A DNA stretch of 41,150 nucleotides from Thiomicrorhabdus sp. (GTDB taxonomy: Bacteria > Pseudomonadota > Gammaproteobacteria > Thiomicrospirales > Thiomicrospiraceae): the NCBI GenBank assembly GCA_015487015.1, contig WFQP01000109.1:1-41150 (forward strand), read 5' to 3'. Numbering within the stretch: the stretch's first letter is position 1; each line of letters starts with the position of its first letter. Below, in pieces: positions 18,891 to 29,555 of this stretch. The notes below the pieces were generated by a model that searched no databases, had not been told where the DNA came from, and saw only the letters and a program-made list of their open reading frames with translations. The position numbers and the translations under genes are program-made.

Positions 18891-18918
18891 AAAAAGCCCG
18901 TTTTTACGGGCTTTTTTT
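18891..18918 (+). terminator. groESL terminator
   Basis: A5-GCCCG, a short loop, CGGGC-T7. This is a classical rho-independent hairpin about 30 bases after the groL stop. Confidence 0.93.
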
Positions 18919-19017
18919 ATGGCTGAATATTCGTAAAACGTGGTCTTTTTATTTAGAATAGTGGTTATCTTAATATTAAATAGTAAATAGGCTTGAATAA
19001 GGTCTTGAGGACAGAGT

Positions 19018-20073
19018 ATGCAGACGAATAATCAAGGGGTTCAAGTAGGCATTGTAGGCGGAACAGGCTATACCGGTGTCGAGCTATTACGAACGCTTGC
19101 CAATCACCCTTCGGCTCATGTAAAGATGATTACCTCTCGAAGTGAAAAAGGGGTGTCGGTTGCGGATATGTACCCTAATTTACGTGGTATTTACGATTTA
19201 CAGTTTTCAGTGCCCGATATTGACGCGTTAAAAACCTGTGACGTGGTCTTTTTTGCAACCCCGCACGGCGTCGCGATGAGCATGGCGCTTGAATTAATTG
19301 AAGCGGGCGTGAAGGTCATTGATTTGGCTGCTGATTTTCGAATTGAAGATTTGGCGGTATGGGAGCAGTGGTATGGCATGACGCATTCGGGAGCAGCCTT
19401 AATGCCTAAGGTGGCGTATGGCTTGCCTGAGTACTATCGAGAGCGCATTCAAAAGGCTTCTATTATTGCCAATCCAGGATGTTATCCTACCAGTATTTTA
19501 CTTGGAATTTTACCGCTGCTTAAAGCAGGGTTAGTGGAGAAAAATTCGATTATCGCAGATGGCAAGTCGGGGGTGAGTGGTGCTGGAAAAGGGGCGAATG
19601 TTGCGATGTTGGCAGCCGAAATGAGTGAAAGTTTTAAGGCGTATGGTGTGAACGGGCATCGTCATCAGCCTGAAATGGCTGAAAAAATGGTAGATATTAC
19701 TGGTGAATCGGTTGATTTAACCTTTGTACCGCATTTAGTTCCGATGGTTCGAGGCATGGAATCCACCATTTATGTGACCTTAAAAGAGAATACCTCACAA
19801 GAGGTGATTCAACGTTTATATGAAGAAGCGTATGCGTCTGAACCGTTTGTAGATGTGATGCCAGCGGGCAGTGTACCTGAGACTCGAATGGTGAAGGGCT
19901 CTAATATGTGCCGTATGGCTATTTATCGTCCTGCGGGAGGAAGTAAGGTGGTGATTACTTCTGTTATTGATAATTTAGTCAAAGGGGCGGCGGGTCAAGC
20001 GGTTCAAAATATGAATATTTTATTTGGATTGGATGAACGTTTAGGCTTAAATCAAGTGGCATTATTGCCTTAA
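19018..20073 (+). CDS. argC: N-acetyl-gamma-glutamyl-phosphate reductase
   Basis: NADPH-dependent third enzyme of arginine synthesis, 351 residues. It has the N-terminal [16 protein letters not shown], the catalytic cysteine in NPGCYPTS, the [10 protein letters not shown] segment and HRHQPEM, all typical of the long-form ArgC. It stands alone, with no other arg gene near, and its terminator overlaps the 3' end of the convergent yidD. Confidence 0.96.
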   Translation: MQTNNQGVQVGIVGGTGYTGVELLRTLANHPSAHVKMITSRSEKGVSVADMYPNLRGIYDLQFSVPDIDALKTCDVVFFATPHGVAMSMALELIEAGVKVIDLAADFRIEDLAVWEQWYGMTHSGAALMPKVAYGLPEYYRERIQKASIIANPGCYPTSILLGILPLLKAGLVEKNSIIADGKSGVSGAGKGANVAMLAAEMSESFKAYGVNGHRHQPEMAEKMVDITGESVDLTFVPHLVPMVRGMESTIYVTLKENTSQEVIQRLYEEAYASEPFVDVMPAGSVPETRMVKGSNMCRMAIYRPAGGSKVVITSVIDNLVKGAAGQAVQNMNILFGLDERLGLNQVALLP

Positions 20074-20104
20074 ACCTAATAATGTTTTGAGGCTAAACCG
20101 ATAA

Positions 20105-20140
20105 GGGGGGGGAGAAATTTATTTCTTGCCCTTTTTTTTT
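20105..20140 (+). terminator. argC terminator built on a G8 run and embedded in yidD
   Basis: G8 (20105-20112), then AGAAAT paired with ATTTCT and GGG paired with CCC across a bulge, then T9 (20132-20140). The T9 and half of the stem are also the last codons of yidD on the other strand. Confidence 0.65.
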
Positions 20141-20418
20141 GTTTGCGTGTTGGATTTGGAATCCTCTGTTGCACAAGACGAGTGTGTGCAAGGGGGTACG
20201 GGATCAACCCCTCCAGGGTTTTTAGGGTGACACCGTGCAATACGTTTGATGGCAAGCCAGCCGCCTTTGAGTACTCCGTGCAGTTTGATGGCTTCAATAG
20301 TGTAGTGAGAGCAGGAGGGATAAAAACGACATCGTGGGCCAATGACAGGGCTAATGAAGAGCTGATAAAACCGTACTAGGCCAATTAATAGCCAGAAAAG
20401 CGGGTTATAAGACTTCAT
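20119..20418 (-). CDS. yidD: Membrane protein insertion efficiency factor YidD
   Basis: A 99-residue YidD protein with the family core [22 protein letters not shown] and the later [20 protein letters not shown]. An N-terminal amphipathic or membrane segment precedes it. YidD usually lies between rnpA and yidC. Here it is behind a cyclic-di-GMP regulator, overlapping its stop codon by four bases. The C-terminus is a lysine-rich tail partly encoded by an A9 run that doubles as the argC terminator. Confidence 0.93.
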   Translation of the reverse strand: MKSYNPLFWLLIGLVRFYQLFISPVIGPRCRFYPSCSHYTIEAIKLHGVLKGGWLAIKRIARCHPKNPGGVDPVPPCTHSSCATEDSKSNTQTKKKGKK

Positions 20419-23177
20419 GTTTTTGTGTAGAAATTATGGTTATTATTGTTCAGCCAGTTTTCAAGTTTTTGGGGTGAAAGAGGCCGGCTGATGTAATAGC
20501 CTTGCGCGAGGTTACAGTCTAAGGTTTTTAAAAATTTAAGTTGTTCAGCGGTTTCAACACCTTCTGCAACAACTTTCATATTGAGGTTGTGTGATAAACT
20601 CAAAATGGCCTTAGCAATACTGATATCGTCTTCATTCATGGGAAGTCCATCAATAAAACTTTTATCAATTTTAATAATACTGAGCGGAAACTTTTTTAAA
20701 TAGTTGAGTGATGAGTAACCTGTTCCAAAATCATCCACCGATAATTCAAACCCTTGATTACGAATTTCATTAAATCGAATAATATTCTCTTCGGCATTTG
20801 ACATGATTGTCCGTTCAGTGAGCTCTATTTCTAATAAATTAGTTGGCAGATTTTCTTGTTTCATCATTTGGCTGATTGAGAGCAAAAAATCAGGGTGCTG
20901 AAGTTGCTGGCTACTGACGTTAATAGCTATATGTAAGGCTTTGTGTGGGCTGTTTTTCCATAGGCTAAGTTGTTGAATGGCGCTTTGTGCTACCCAGTTG
21001 CCAATTTCAATAATGAGGTTGCTCTCTTCTGCAATGAAAATAAATTGATCGGGGGGGACAAAACCAAGCGTTGGATTATTCCAACGAATAAGAGCTTCTA
21101 CGCCAGTAATTTCGCCTGTTTGAACATCAAGTTTAGGTTGGTATACCAATGAAAACTCATTATGTAATATCGCATTTCTGAGATTTTTTTCGAGTAAGAG
21201 GCGTTGGGAGAGACGCTCTTCCATAATATTATTGTAAATAGAAAAGGTATTCTTTCCTAAACCCTTAGATTGGTACATGGCGGTATCAGCATGTCGTAGC
21301 AGGGTATCTACATCGTGGCCATGTGTGGGGTATAGAGCTACACCAATGCTGCCCGAAATTTTTAACTCATCATTTTTAAGCTTTACAAGGCGCTCAAGTG
21401 TCTTTAATAGGCGTAGTGAAATTTGTGCCGCCTGCTCTTCGGAGGCGCCACCCAGCATTAAGACAAACTCATCGCCACCAAAACGGCAGATATGTGTGGG
21501 GTGCTTGGATTGTCTTAAGGCGTTGACAATTCTTTTTGCAATGACAATGAGGAGTTCGTCTCCGACACTGTGTCCTAATGAGTCATTTACTTGTTTAAAG
21601 CCATCTAAGTCTAAAAAGAGAATCGCAAAAGAGTGCGGCTGTTTATATTGAATGATTTTTTCAACTTGGCTTTTAAAGTAGGTTCGGTTTTCTAAGTGCG
21701 TGAGAGGATCAAAATAGGCTAATTGCTTAATTTCAGCTTCCGTTTTACGTTGATAGGTGATGTCTTTAATAAAAAAACTGACTTCAATATCATTTATATT
21801 TTTGGGGTTGTTAATAATGGACGTGGCGACTTCGGCGATAATATTTTTATACGTACGTGTAATGAGCTGCATCTCTTGTTTTAGATGGCTGGAAGTTGCT
21901 TGTTCGAGTCCAAAGGCATCTAAAAACGGCTGTTTTAGCCCTTTTTTAAGCGGGTATTTTGTTTGATCAAAAATGAGTTTTATAATAGATTGATTGAGGG
22001 CTTCTTTTTCTGAGTAACCAAAAAGTTGAATGGCTGTAGGGTTCCATATTTTAATAATCCCTTCTTTATTGGTCACAATAACGGCTTCTTGTGAGGTGGC
22101 AATAATACATGTCAGTCGTGTTTGCGTTTGCTGTAAGTGTCGAGTGTGGCGGTACACCATGATTGAAAATAGAATAATAGCAAGGTAGCTTGCCAACGCG
22201 ATGTACAGTGTAATAATTAGAGATTTAATGTCTAAATTTGTTAAGTACCAGTGCTGCTCTAAATTTAGCTGTGTTTGAGGCTGATTTGAAATAAGAGAGA
22301 AGGGCGAGTAAAGGTGAAATTCCATCAAATATAATAAAGGATTTTCAGTATGCTGGTGGTAGGTCATTTGACTAAACAAGGGACTGTTAAAAATGGCCAG
22401 TGGGGTTTTAAAAAAGACGTTATTTTGTGCAAAGAGGGAGGTAATTTGTTTGAAGATAACCTCTTCAATGGGCACAATGATAAAAACAATCCCTTTGACT
22501 TGTTGTAATCGCTCTTGAGTGGTGAGTTCATTTGGGTCTTTTTGGTATACGGGTTTAAAGCTCAGAGTGTAAAACTCTTTTGTGTGGCTGGACTGTAACA
22601 GTTCAATATGAGATTGGTTATTTTTTACAGTATTGGTAAAGTGTTTCGCAATGCCCGGTAAGCTGAATAAGTCTTCACTTAAAAAGGGCAAGTGCTCGGC
22701 ATTAAGTGGAATAATTTGACTGACAGGAAGTGTAATATTTGAGGTATTTAGCTGTTCCTCTTCAAAGAGTCCCTTTGCTTGAATTTTAACGGATTCGAAG
22801 CCTTTTAAGAGTTGTGTTTTTTCAAAAATATCGGTTTGGTTTTTGGGTACATAGGGAGCAAAACCAATGGAGTGAATGGTTGAGCTTTGTTTGTATAGTC
22901 CTTGGGCAAAGTGTTCAAACTCATTGTTGGCTTGACTTGAATTGGTGGCATAGTATTGAGATAACGCATTCAGCAAGGTAGTGGTTCGTTTTTCAATTTG
23001 TTGTTGCTGTAAGCTTAGTTTATCAACGTTATCATGAAAGGTACTCTTAGCGGTATGGTATTGCTGTGAGGCTTCAAACAGAAAGGCGATAAGCAGTACA
23101 AGGCAACTTGATAAGAAGACCAAGATCAGCTGTTTACGGGATAAGTTTAGGGGGTCTTTAAAAATGAAATATTTCAC
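20415..23177 (-). CDS. CHASE-PAS-GGDEF-EAL cyclic-di-GMP regulator
   Basis: A 920-residue inner-membrane protein. Membrane helices at about 16-34 and 315-340 enclose a periplasmic CHASE-like sensor. A PAS domain (about 355-470), a GGDEF domain and an EAL domain follow. The GGDEF motif is intact ([11 protein letters not shown]), but the upstream inhibitory RxxD site is absent (KHPT occupies it). The EAL domain keeps [24 protein letters not shown] and VVAEGVET, so phosphodiesterase activity is likely. A C7 run (21051-21057) encodes the PP of VPPDQF. The gene is coupled to yidD and its upstream gap holds no obvious operator. Confidence 0.92.
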   Translation of the reverse strand: MKYFIFKDPLNLSRKQLILVFLSSCLVLLIAFLFEASQQYHTAKSTFHDNVDKLSLQQQQIEKRTTTLLNALSQYYATNSSQANNEFEHFAQGLYKQSSTIHSIGFAPYVPKNQTDIFEKTQLLKGFESVKIQAKGLFEEEQLNTSNITLPVSQIIPLNAEHLPFLSEDLFSLPGIAKHFTNTVKNNQSHIELLQSSHTKEFYTLSFKPVYQKDPNELTTQERLQQVKGIVFIIVPIEEVIFKQITSLFAQNNVFFKTPLAIFNSPLFSQMTYHQHTENPLLYLMEFHLYSPFSLISNQPQTQLNLEQHWYLTNLDIKSLIITLYIALASYLAIILFSIMVYRHTRHLQQTQTRLTCIIATSQEAVIVTNKEGIIKIWNPTAIQLFGYSEKEALNQSIIKLIFDQTKYPLKKGLKQPFLDAFGLEQATSSHLKQEMQLITRTYKNIIAEVATSIINNPKNINDIEVSFFIKDITYQRKTEAEIKQLAYFDPLTHLENRTYFKSQVEKIIQYKQPHSFAILFLDLDGFKQVNDSLGHSVGDELLIVIAKRIVNALRQSKHPTHICRFGGDEFVLMLGGASEEQAAQISLRLLKTLERLVKLKNDELKISGSIGVALYPTHGHDVDTLLRHADTAMYQSKGLGKNTFSIYNNIMEERLSQRLLLEKNLRNAILHNEFSLVYQPKLDVQTGEITGVEALIRWNNPTLGFVPPDQFIFIAEESNLIIEIGNWVAQSAIQQLSLWKNSPHKALHIAINVSSQQLQHPDFLLSISQMMKQENLPTNLLEIELTERTIMSNAEENIIRFNEIRNQGFELSVDDFGTGYSSLNYLKKFPLSIIKIDKSFIDGLPMNEDDISIAKAILSLSHNLNMKVVAEGVETAEQLKFLKTLDCNLAQGYYISRPLSPQKLENWLNNNNHNFYTKT

Positions 23178-23388
23178 ATAGACTCTTTTGAACGATTAAC
23201 TTAAATTAGGATTAAAAATATTACAACGATTCAATAGGGAATGCTAGGGATAGAATACTTATTTAGAGGCTCCTTTAAGTGCTACGCTTATAGATTCTCT
23301 TAGTGTATTCTTTTTTTATGGTGTATGATTTGAAGTGTCTTTTTCGTTATATGTCAGGATAAGGGCAAGTGTAATTTACAAATTTCTT

Positions 23389-23396
23389 CCCCCCCC
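23389..23396. repeat. C8 run in the leader of the EAL-HDOD gene
   Basis: C8 followed by T-C4, 57 bases upstream of the start codon, in the 276-base gap between two divergent regulatory genes. Confidence 0.9.
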
Positions 23397-23453
23397 TCCC
23401 CTATTTTTTAGTGGTTAGCGGAATCATTACGGGATTTTTAGGATAATAAAAGT

Positions 23454-24653
23454 ATGTCAGAAGTCTTTATTGGTCGACAGCCCGTTCTAGATCGTTACAT
23501 GAATGTATTTGCGTATAGTTTACAGTTTTATCAAGGCCTAACCCCTTCTGGTGAAGCCACATTACAAGCCACACAGTCTTTAATTGCGAAGATTCAAGAG
23601 GCGATAGGGTTTCAAGCCATTGTGGGAAACCATGCGGCGATGGTGCACCTACCCAGTCAAATGATACGTAAAGAGTTTTTACCCCGTTTTGATGCGCTGC
23701 ACCCCCTGATGTTAGAAATTTCCAGTAGCACCTTAGGCAATGCGCCTCTTCTTAGGAGTTTAAAAGAGTTAAAGCAGTTAGGATCCAGTATTGTATTAGA
23801 CGAGTTTATTGATTCGAAGACTTGTACTAAACTGGCGAGTATCAGTGATTACGTCAAAATAGATGTGTGTGGTAAAGATGGCTTGGAGCTTAAATCTACG
23901 GTTGATGCATTGCATCAAAAAGGGATTAAAGTCATTGCACAAAAAGTGGAGACTGAAGCGCAATTTCAGATGTTAAAAACCTTAGGTTTTGATTACTTTC
24001 AAGGGTATTTTTTTAATAATCCAACCATCATTAACGGTAAAAAACTGTCTGGAAATCGTCTTATTTTGTTGCAGTTGTTGGCTAAAATTAATGAGCCATC
24101 TACCCGTTTTCAAGAGTTATCAAGTCTTATTAGCCAAGACGTTACCTTGAGTTATAAGTTATTAGAAGCCATCAATAATCCAGCGGCCATGATTCCAATT
24201 CGAGTTGAACGTATTTCGGATGCCTTAAAGTATTTAGGCTTAAATCGTTTAAAATTTTGGGTCAATACGTTAATGTTGTCGAACATGGAAGGTGTTCCTA
24301 AAGAGTTATTGACCAGTTCGTTAGCGCGTGCTAAATTTTGTGAACGTTTGGCATCTGATACGGAGTATACCAAGGATAAAGAGAGCTTTTTTTTAGTGGG
24401 CTTGTTCTCAAGTTTAGGTGCTTTTTTTAAAGTGGCTCTGGAAGACATTGTGATGGAGATGCCTCTATCGAATGAAATTAAAGCGGCTTTGGTTCAGCGC
24501 AGTGGTGTAATGGGTGAAGCACTGTCGGTTGTTGAGCAAATCGAGCAACTCGATGCGTCATCCAGTCAGCTTAAATTTGAACAGTTGGGCATTTTAGAGC
24601 TATCTGAGCGATTTATGTTGTCAAACGCTTGGGCACAACAGGCTATTTTATAA
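23454..24653 (+). CDS. EAL-HDOD signalling protein with degenerate EAL domain
   Basis: A 399-residue cytoplasmic protein of the YuxH type. It begins FIGRQPVLDRYMNVFAY, where the catalytic EAL-equivalent positions are replaced (VFAYSLQFY), so phosphodiesterase activity is unlikely. The later EAL-fold segments KIDVCGKD, VIAQKVETEAQF and YFQGYFF remain. From about residue 195 an HDOD domain follows (LISQDVTLSYKLLEAINNP and ALKYLGLNRLKFWV). Such proteins act in cyclic-di-GMP and motility signalling through protein contacts. It is divergent from the GGDEF-EAL gene, which may be functionally related. Confidence 0.87.
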   Translation: MSEVFIGRQPVLDRYMNVFAYSLQFYQGLTPSGEATLQATQSLIAKIQEAIGFQAIVGNHAAMVHLPSQMIRKEFLPRFDALHPLMLEISSSTLGNAPLLRSLKELKQLGSSIVLDEFIDSKTCTKLASISDYVKIDVCGKDGLELKSTVDALHQKGIKVIAQKVETEAQFQMLKTLGFDYFQGYFFNNPTIINGKKLSGNRLILLQLLAKINEPSTRFQELSSLISQDVTLSYKLLEAINNPAAMIPIRVERISDALKYLGLNRLKFWVNTLMLSNMEGVPKELLTSSLARAKFCERLASDTEYTKDKESFFLVGLFSSLGAFFKVALEDIVMEMPLSNEIKAALVQRSGVMGEALSVVEQIEQLDASSSQLKFEQLGILELSERFMLSNAWAQQAIL

Positions 24654-24669
24654 TTAATCAATAATTTTT

Positions 24670-24679
24670 CCCCCCCCCC
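24670..24679. repeat. C10 run in the aldehyde dehydrogenase leader
   Basis: Ten C flanked by T5 and a run of T, only 28 bases upstream of the start codon and 16 bases after the preceding stop. Confidence 0.92.
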
Positions 24680-24707
24680 TTTTTTTTTATTTAACAAGGA
24701 GCAGTTC

Positions 24708-26078
24708 ATGGCAATGGAATCCATTAATCCAGCAAACGGTGAGTTATTAGGTACGTTTGAAACCTGGGATCAAGCCACCTTAGATGATGTGGTTACCCAA
24801 GCTGGCTATCAGTTTAAAGAGTGGTCTCAGCTGACCCCTATTGAAGACCGTTGTACGATGATCAAGCGCGTTGCAGATGTGCTTAGAGACGACAGTGATA
24901 AGTTGGCTGAATTGATTTCACTGGAAATGGGTAAAACCTTTATTGAAGCACAAGGTGAAATTGAAAAATGTGCCAAGGTCTGTGACTATTACGCGGAAAA
25001 AGGGCCTGAATTTTTGGCAGATGAACTGGTGGAAACCGATGGCTCTAAAAGTTATGTGAACTACCAGCCGCTAGGGGTTGTGTTAGCCGTGATGCCTTGG
25101 AATTACCCTTTTTGGCAAGTGTTTCGTTTTGCGGCACCTGCGTTAGTGGCTGGAAACATTGCTATATTAAAGCACGCATCCAATGTACCGCAGTGTGCGT
25201 TAGCGCTAGAAGAAGTCTTTAGAAAAGCGGGCTTTCCTGAAAATATTTTTACCACGCTTATGATTGGTGCTCGTATGGTTGAAAGTGTGATTCGCCATCC
25301 TGCCGTTAGAGCGGTGACTTTAACGGGTAGTGAAAATGCTGGACGAAAGGTAGCCAGTGTAGCGGGTTCAGAGCTTAAAAAAACGGTGTTAGAGTTGGGT
25401 GGGGCGGATGCCTTTATCGTACTCGACAGTGCTAATATGAAAGCCGCCATTGACGGCGCGGTGGCTGGTCGTTTTTTAAATATGGGTCAAAGCTGTATCG
25501 CTGCGAAACGATTTATTGTGGATGAGAGTCGTTTTGAAGAGTTTGTTGAAGGCTTTAAAACAGCGATTGAAGAGAAGTTTGTTGCGGGAGATCCGATGGA
25601 TGCCAGCACAACCTTGGCACCGATGTCTCGTCAAGATTTATTAGAAGAGATGCATGAGCAGGTAGTGAAAGCGGTTGAAATGGGGGCAACCCTTGTTACA
25701 GGTGGCTATCAGCTAGACCGCCCTGGAAGTTATTACGCGCCGACTATTTTAACGGGCATTACTAGTAATATGCCAGCATACAGTGAAGAGTTTTTTGGTC
25801 CGGTGGCTATGGTGTTCTCGGCAACGGAACCAGCGCATGCGTTAGGCATTGCTAACTCTATCAATTACGGGCTGGGTGGCTCGGTGTGGAGTGATGACTT
25901 AACAACCGCAGAAACTATTGCTCGGGGTATGGAATCGGGAGCAACCTTTATTAACAGCCCAAGCTTTTCTGATCAAAGAATGCCATTTGGGGGGGTAAAA
26001 AATTCGGGTTATGGCCGTGAGCTCTCTTCACAAGGCATTCGCGAATTTATGAATGTGAAGTCTATCTGGATTAAATAA
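24708..26078 (+). CDS. NAD(P)-dependent aldehyde dehydrogenase, succinate-semialdehyde type
   Basis: A 456-residue cytoplasmic aldehyde dehydrogenase. The catalytic Glu lies in LELGGADAF and the catalytic Cys in NMGQSCIAAKRF, with PWNYPFWQVFR and LTGSENAGR in the cofactor domain. The length, MESINPANGELL start and FMNVKSIWIK end fit the short GabD/Sad (YneI) group, so oxidation of succinate semialdehyde is the likeliest reaction, but the substrate is not proved. A G7 run (25989-25995) encodes the GG of FGGVKNSG. It is coupled by TAATG to the next gene. Confidence 0.88.
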   Translation: MAMESINPANGELLGTFETWDQATLDDVVTQAGYQFKEWSQLTPIEDRCTMIKRVADVLRDDSDKLAELISLEMGKTFIEAQGEIEKCAKVCDYYAEKGPEFLADELVETDGSKSYVNYQPLGVVLAVMPWNYPFWQVFRFAAPALVAGNIAILKHASNVPQCALALEEVFRKAGFPENIFTTLMIGARMVESVIRHPAVRAVTLTGSENAGRKVASVAGSELKKTVLELGGADAFIVLDSANMKAAIDGAVAGRFLNMGQSCIAAKRFIVDESRFEEFVEGFKTAIEEKFVAGDPMDASTTLAPMSRQDLLEEMHEQVVKAVEMGATLVTGGYQLDRPGSYYAPTILTGITSNMPAYSEEFFGPVAMVFSATEPAHALGIANSINYGLGGSVWSDDLTTAETIARGMESGATFINSPSFSDQRMPFGGVKNSGYGRELSSQGIREFMNVKSIWIK

Positions 26079-26845
26079 TGTTTGATCTGCTGTTAAAAAC
26101 CCTTTCTGACCTTAAAGAACCCGCCATTTTATGGCGGCTGTTCATTCCTTTCTTGGCCTCTATTATTTTAGTCTCTGTATTAGGATATGGGCTATTTGGG
26201 GTCTTCTTATTCAGTGATTTTGTGACCCATAATCCAGTGGTAATGGATGTTACCACTTGGAGTGTTGAAGCTGAGCAAACTATTGGCGCCATTCCGTTTG
26301 TGGGTGCGCTGTTGTTGTGGGTTGTAACGGCCGTCTTTGCGGTGGTTGCAGGTATTTTGGGTATATTATTGGGCAGTTATTTGATTTTGCTGTTTGCGAT
26401 GATTATTACTGGGTTTATGACCGATAGTTTGGTTAAAGTCGTGCATGATAAGCATTATCCTAATGTAGATTATGAAGGACACGGAACCATGTTAGGCATG
26501 CTGGGTAAGATGCTTAAGTTTGGTTTATTATTACTTTTACTGTTCTTATTAACATTCCCGATGTTGTTTATTCCACTGGTCAATATTGTTTGGTTCTGGT
26601 TATTAGGTTTTCTCTTTTTTAGGTATGCCTTGGTGCTCGATGTTGGCCAAGTTATTTTGCCAGAGAAGATGTTTAATGAGATTAAAGGTTTAGGGGCTTG
26701 GTCTCCCACTTTGGTATTAGGGCTGTTTTTTCTATTAAGCACTTTCCCAATTTTGGGGTTGTTTGCTCCTGTATTTGGTGTGATTGCTTTATCGCACTAT
26801 TACTTTGATTACCTTTCAACGATGCCAAATAGAGTTAAATCTTAA
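26078..26845 (+). CDS. EI24/CysZ-like membrane protein
   Basis: A 255-residue integral membrane protein with about five hydrophobic segments. The central stretch FAMIITGFMTDSLVKVVHDKHYP and the final GLFAPVFGVIALSHYYFDYL are typical of the EI24 domain family that includes the sulfate transporter CysZ. The substrate is unknown; no cys genes lie nearby. Its ATG overlaps the dehydrogenase stop by one base, so it is co-translated with it. Confidence 0.75.
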   Translation: MFDLLLKTLSDLKEPAILWRLFIPFLASIILVSVLGYGLFGVFLFSDFVTHNPVVMDVTTWSVEAEQTIGAIPFVGALLLWVVTAVFAVVAGILGILLGSYLILLFAMIITGFMTDSLVKVVHDKHYPNVDYEGHGTMLGMLGKMLKFGLLLLLLFLLTFPMLFIPLVNIVWFWLLGFLFFRYALVLDVGQVILPEKMFNEIKGLGAWSPTLVLGLFFLLSTFPILGLFAPVFGVIALSHYYFDYLSTMPNRVKS

Positions 26846-26850
26846 TATTT

Positions 26851-26880
26851 AAGGTGGGGGGAAGTTTCCCCCCCACCCTT
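26851..26880. terminator. G/C-run hairpin between convergent genes
   Basis: AAGGTGGGGGGAA pairs with TTCCCCCCCACCCTT with small bulges. The C7 run is 26868-26874. It overlaps the helicase stop codon, and the following T tract is interrupted on both strands, so termination efficiency is uncertain. Confidence 0.65.
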
Positions 26881-28102
26881 ATTTCTTCTTAGCCTTTTTC
26901 TTAGCACTTCTTTTTGGTTTCTTTTTGTTTTTCTTTTTATTTTTGAGTACACTTTTTAAGGTAAAGCTGGGTTCAAGCCCTGCAATTTTTTCGACAGGCA
27001 GAGACTGTTGTAAGTGGTATTCAATGCGTTCTAAATTTTTAAGGTCATGGTGCTCAACTAAGTTGATGGCAATGCCCACTTGTTGTGCGCGTCCAGTACG
27101 TCCAATTCGGTGAATATAAATATCTCCTCGGTAAGGGATGTCGTAGTTGATGACGTGTGTAATTTGCAACATATCAAGCCCACGTGCTGCCACATCGGTG
27201 GCGACCATAACTTTAATTTTGTTGCTTTTAAACTTTTTAAGCTTTTCAAGTCGAACGGCTTGTATGAAGTCTCCATGGAGCACTTGAGCTGAAACATTTT
27301 GAGATTGCAGCCATTCGGTCACTTCGATGGCTTTGTCTTTTTTATTGCAGAAAACGATGACGCTTTGAGAGCTGGTGTCTTGTACAATGCTGGCCAGCAG
27401 GGCTTGTTTGTGTGCTTTGTTATCGGCTAAATAGACCAGTTGCTGTACTTGCTCTGATTGTTGATTGGGTGCATCTACTTGCACAACTTCAGGCTCTTCT
27501 AAAATTTCTTCTGCAAAATGTTCAATACCTTTTCCTGATAGGGTGGCCGAAAACAGTCCTGCCTGAAAGTCGGTTGGAATGGATTCGAGCAGAGCATGAA
27601 CAGTTGGGCCTTGCCCCATATCAAGCATTCGATCGGCTTCATCAATAATGACGATTTCAATAAAGGAGAGGTCAACGTGTTCATCTTCAACCAATTTAGC
27701 CAAGCGCCCAGGAGTCGCGACTAAAATATCGCAAGCTCTGGTGAGCGTCTCGGCTTGTTGGCTCTGTTTAAAGCCTCCGGTAATAATAACGGAAGGAAAA
27801 TTACCATAGGTGCCAAGTTGGTTAACAACCTTATGAATTTGAAAGGCCAATTCACGAGTGGGGGATAAAATGAGCACGCGCGGATGCCTGCTGGAACGCT
27901 TAGGTTCATCCAGTAGGTATTGTAAGGTTGGGATGACAAAAGCGGCGGTTTTTCCTGTTCCGGTTGCGGCACCTGCAAGAATATCTTTGCGTTCGAGCAT
28001 CAGTGGAATCGCCACTTCTTGGATGGGGGTGGGTTTGTGATAAGCCTGTTTTTTGATGGCGTTTAACAGGATTTCATCTAGGTCAAAATCTTCAAAAGTC
28101 AT
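26879..28102 (-). CDS. DEAD-box RNA helicase, SrmB-like
   Basis: A 407-residue ATP-dependent RNA helicase. It has the Q motif (KPTPIQEVAIP), motif I ATGTGKT, Ia PTRELA, II DEAD in IIDEADRMLDMG, III SAT, V VATDVAARGLD and VI HRIGRTGRA. A lysine-rich tail (about residues 385-407) follows. The overall form is closest to SrmB, which assists 50S ribosome assembly; RhlE is the alternative. It lies downstream of ppnN with a 29-base gap. Confidence 0.9.
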   Translation of the reverse strand: MTFEDFDLDEILLNAIKKQAYHKPTPIQEVAIPLMLERKDILAGAATGTGKTAAFVIPTLQYLLDEPKRSSRHPRVLILSPTRELAFQIHKVVNQLGTYGNFPSVIITGGFKQSQQAETLTRACDILVATPGRLAKLVEDEHVDLSFIEIVIIDEADRMLDMGQGPTVHALLESIPTDFQAGLFSATLSGKGIEHFAEEILEEPEVVQVDAPNQQSEQVQQLVYLADNKAHKQALLASIVQDTSSQSVIVFCNKKDKAIEVTEWLQSQNVSAQVLHGDFIQAVRLEKLKKFKSNKIKVMVATDVAARGLDMLQITHVINYDIPYRGDIYIHRIGRTGRAQQVGIAINLVEHHDLKNLERIEYHLQQSLPVEKIAGLEPSFTLKSVLKNKKKNKKKPKRSAKKKAKKK

Positions 28103-28131
28103 GTGGTTTCCAGCGAGCGTTAATGCGAATG

Positions 28132-29505
28132 TTAAGAGCAGTGAATTTTATAACAAGGATTATAGTTGCTTGCGTCAATTTTCATACGTTTTTGTTCAAC
28201 AAAACTTTGCAGTAAACGATCCATCGCTTTCATAATTTTTGGATCGCCATTGAGTTCAAAAGGCCCATACTTTTCAATTTCTCTAACGCCTTCTTGCTTT
28301 ACGTTACCCGCTACGATACCTGAAAAGGCTTTGCGCAGTTGGCTAGAGAGTTCATGAATGGGTTGGTTTTTATGTAGATTGAGTTTTGACATGGTTTCAT
28401 GCGTTGGAATAAAGGGCGTTTGCAGATCCATCGTGAGCTTTAAATTCCAGTTGTAATAATAGGCATCACTGCTCTCTTTTCGATTTTGACGAATTTTTAC
28501 CATTGTTTCAGACATACGCGTAGCGACATCTCGAGGGTGATTAATAATCACTTCGAGGTGTTGAGTGGCTTTAGGCCCTAATGTGACATCAATAAAATTA
28601 ACAATCGATGCGAAGTAGGCTTCGCTCTGTTCATTTCCCGTTAGAATCAAAGGCAAGGGGAGGTCTTTATTGTCAGGGTGTAACTTAATGCTGAGTAAGT
28701 ACAACAGCTCCTCCATGGTGCCAGGGCCTCCAGGAAAAATTACAATACCGTGTCCTAAGCGCACAAAGGCTTCAAGGCGCTTCTCAATATCAGGATAGAT
28801 ACAAAGCTCATTGACGATTGCGTTAGGGGCTTCAGCCGCAATGATTTCGGGTTCTGTTAGCCCTATATAGCGTGCATTGGCATTGCGCTGTTTGCCGTGC
28901 CCCAAAACAGCGCCTTTCATTGGACCTTTCATGGCACCAGGGCCGCAGCCCGTGCAAATATCTAAGTTACGCAGCCCTAATTCATATCCTAGGTGTTTGC
29001 TGTACTTGTATTCGGTTTCAGAGATAGAGTGCCCGCCCCAGCACACCACAATATTGGGATCTGAGTTTGGAAGCATTAACTGGGCATTACGGGCAATATG
29101 AAAGACGGCATTGGTAATGCCAGCAGAGTCATCTAAGTTAAATTGTGGGTTTTCTAAAATATCATTTCGAGTGTAGATCAGGTCTCGAATTACCGCAAAT
29201 ACGTGTTCTTTGAGTCCAACAATAAGCTGGTTGTCTACAAACGCGCTGGCAGGTGGTTTTTTGAGTGTAACTTGTACGCCACGACCTTTCACGGTAACTT
29301 TTATATCAAAGTCTGGAAATTTTGCTCGTAACCCGTCATTACTGTCCTCTTTAGAGCCAGTGTTTAATACCGCCAAAGCACACTGCACTAATAGGTCATT
29401 CAGTCCTTCATCGGAGCAATCACAGAGCTGTGTGGCTTCTTGATGGGATAAAATTTGCAGAGAGCCTTCTGGGCGGATAATGACTTCTTCAATATTGGTA
29501 TTCAT
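28132..29505 (-). CDS. ppnN: Nucleotide 5'-monophosphate nucleosidase PpnN
   Basis: Cytoplasmic LOG-family nucleosidase (YgdH) that splits purine and pyrimidine monophosphates into base and ribose 5-phosphate; E. coli PpnN is activated by (p)ppGpp. About 457 residues. The family motifs CTGCGPGAMKGPMKGA and FPGGPGTMEELLYLL are intact, as are the N-terminal and C-terminal PpnN-specific domains (SGIVAGNVKQEG, ending CYKIHC). I prefer the ATG at 29505 (MNTNIEEVII); an in-frame ATG at 29523 adds six residues. Confidence 0.93.
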   Translation of the reverse strand: MNTNIEEVIIRPEGSLQILSHQEATQLCDCSDEGLNDLLVQCALAVLNTGSKEDSNDGLRAKFPDFDIKVTVKGRGVQVTLKKPPASAFVDNQLIVGLKEHVFAVIRDLIYTRNDILENPQFNLDDSAGITNAVFHIARNAQLMLPNSDPNIVVCWGGHSISETEYKYSKHLGYELGLRNLDICTGCGPGAMKGPMKGAVLGHGKQRNANARYIGLTEPEIIAAEAPNAIVNELCIYPDIEKRLEAFVRLGHGIVIFPGGPGTMEELLYLLSIKLHPDNKDLPLPLILTGNEQSEAYFASIVNFIDVTLGPKATQHLEVIINHPRDVATRMSETMVKIRQNRKESSDAYYYNWNLKLTMDLQTPFIPTHETMSKLNLHKNQPIHELSSQLRKAFSGIVAGNVKQEGVREIEKYGPFELNGDPKIMKAMDRLLQSFVEQKRMKIDASNYNPCYKIHCS

Positions 29506-29555
29506 ATTAAGATACACTCTCATTTGAATATGTTTGTTTATCAGAGGTTTTTATT

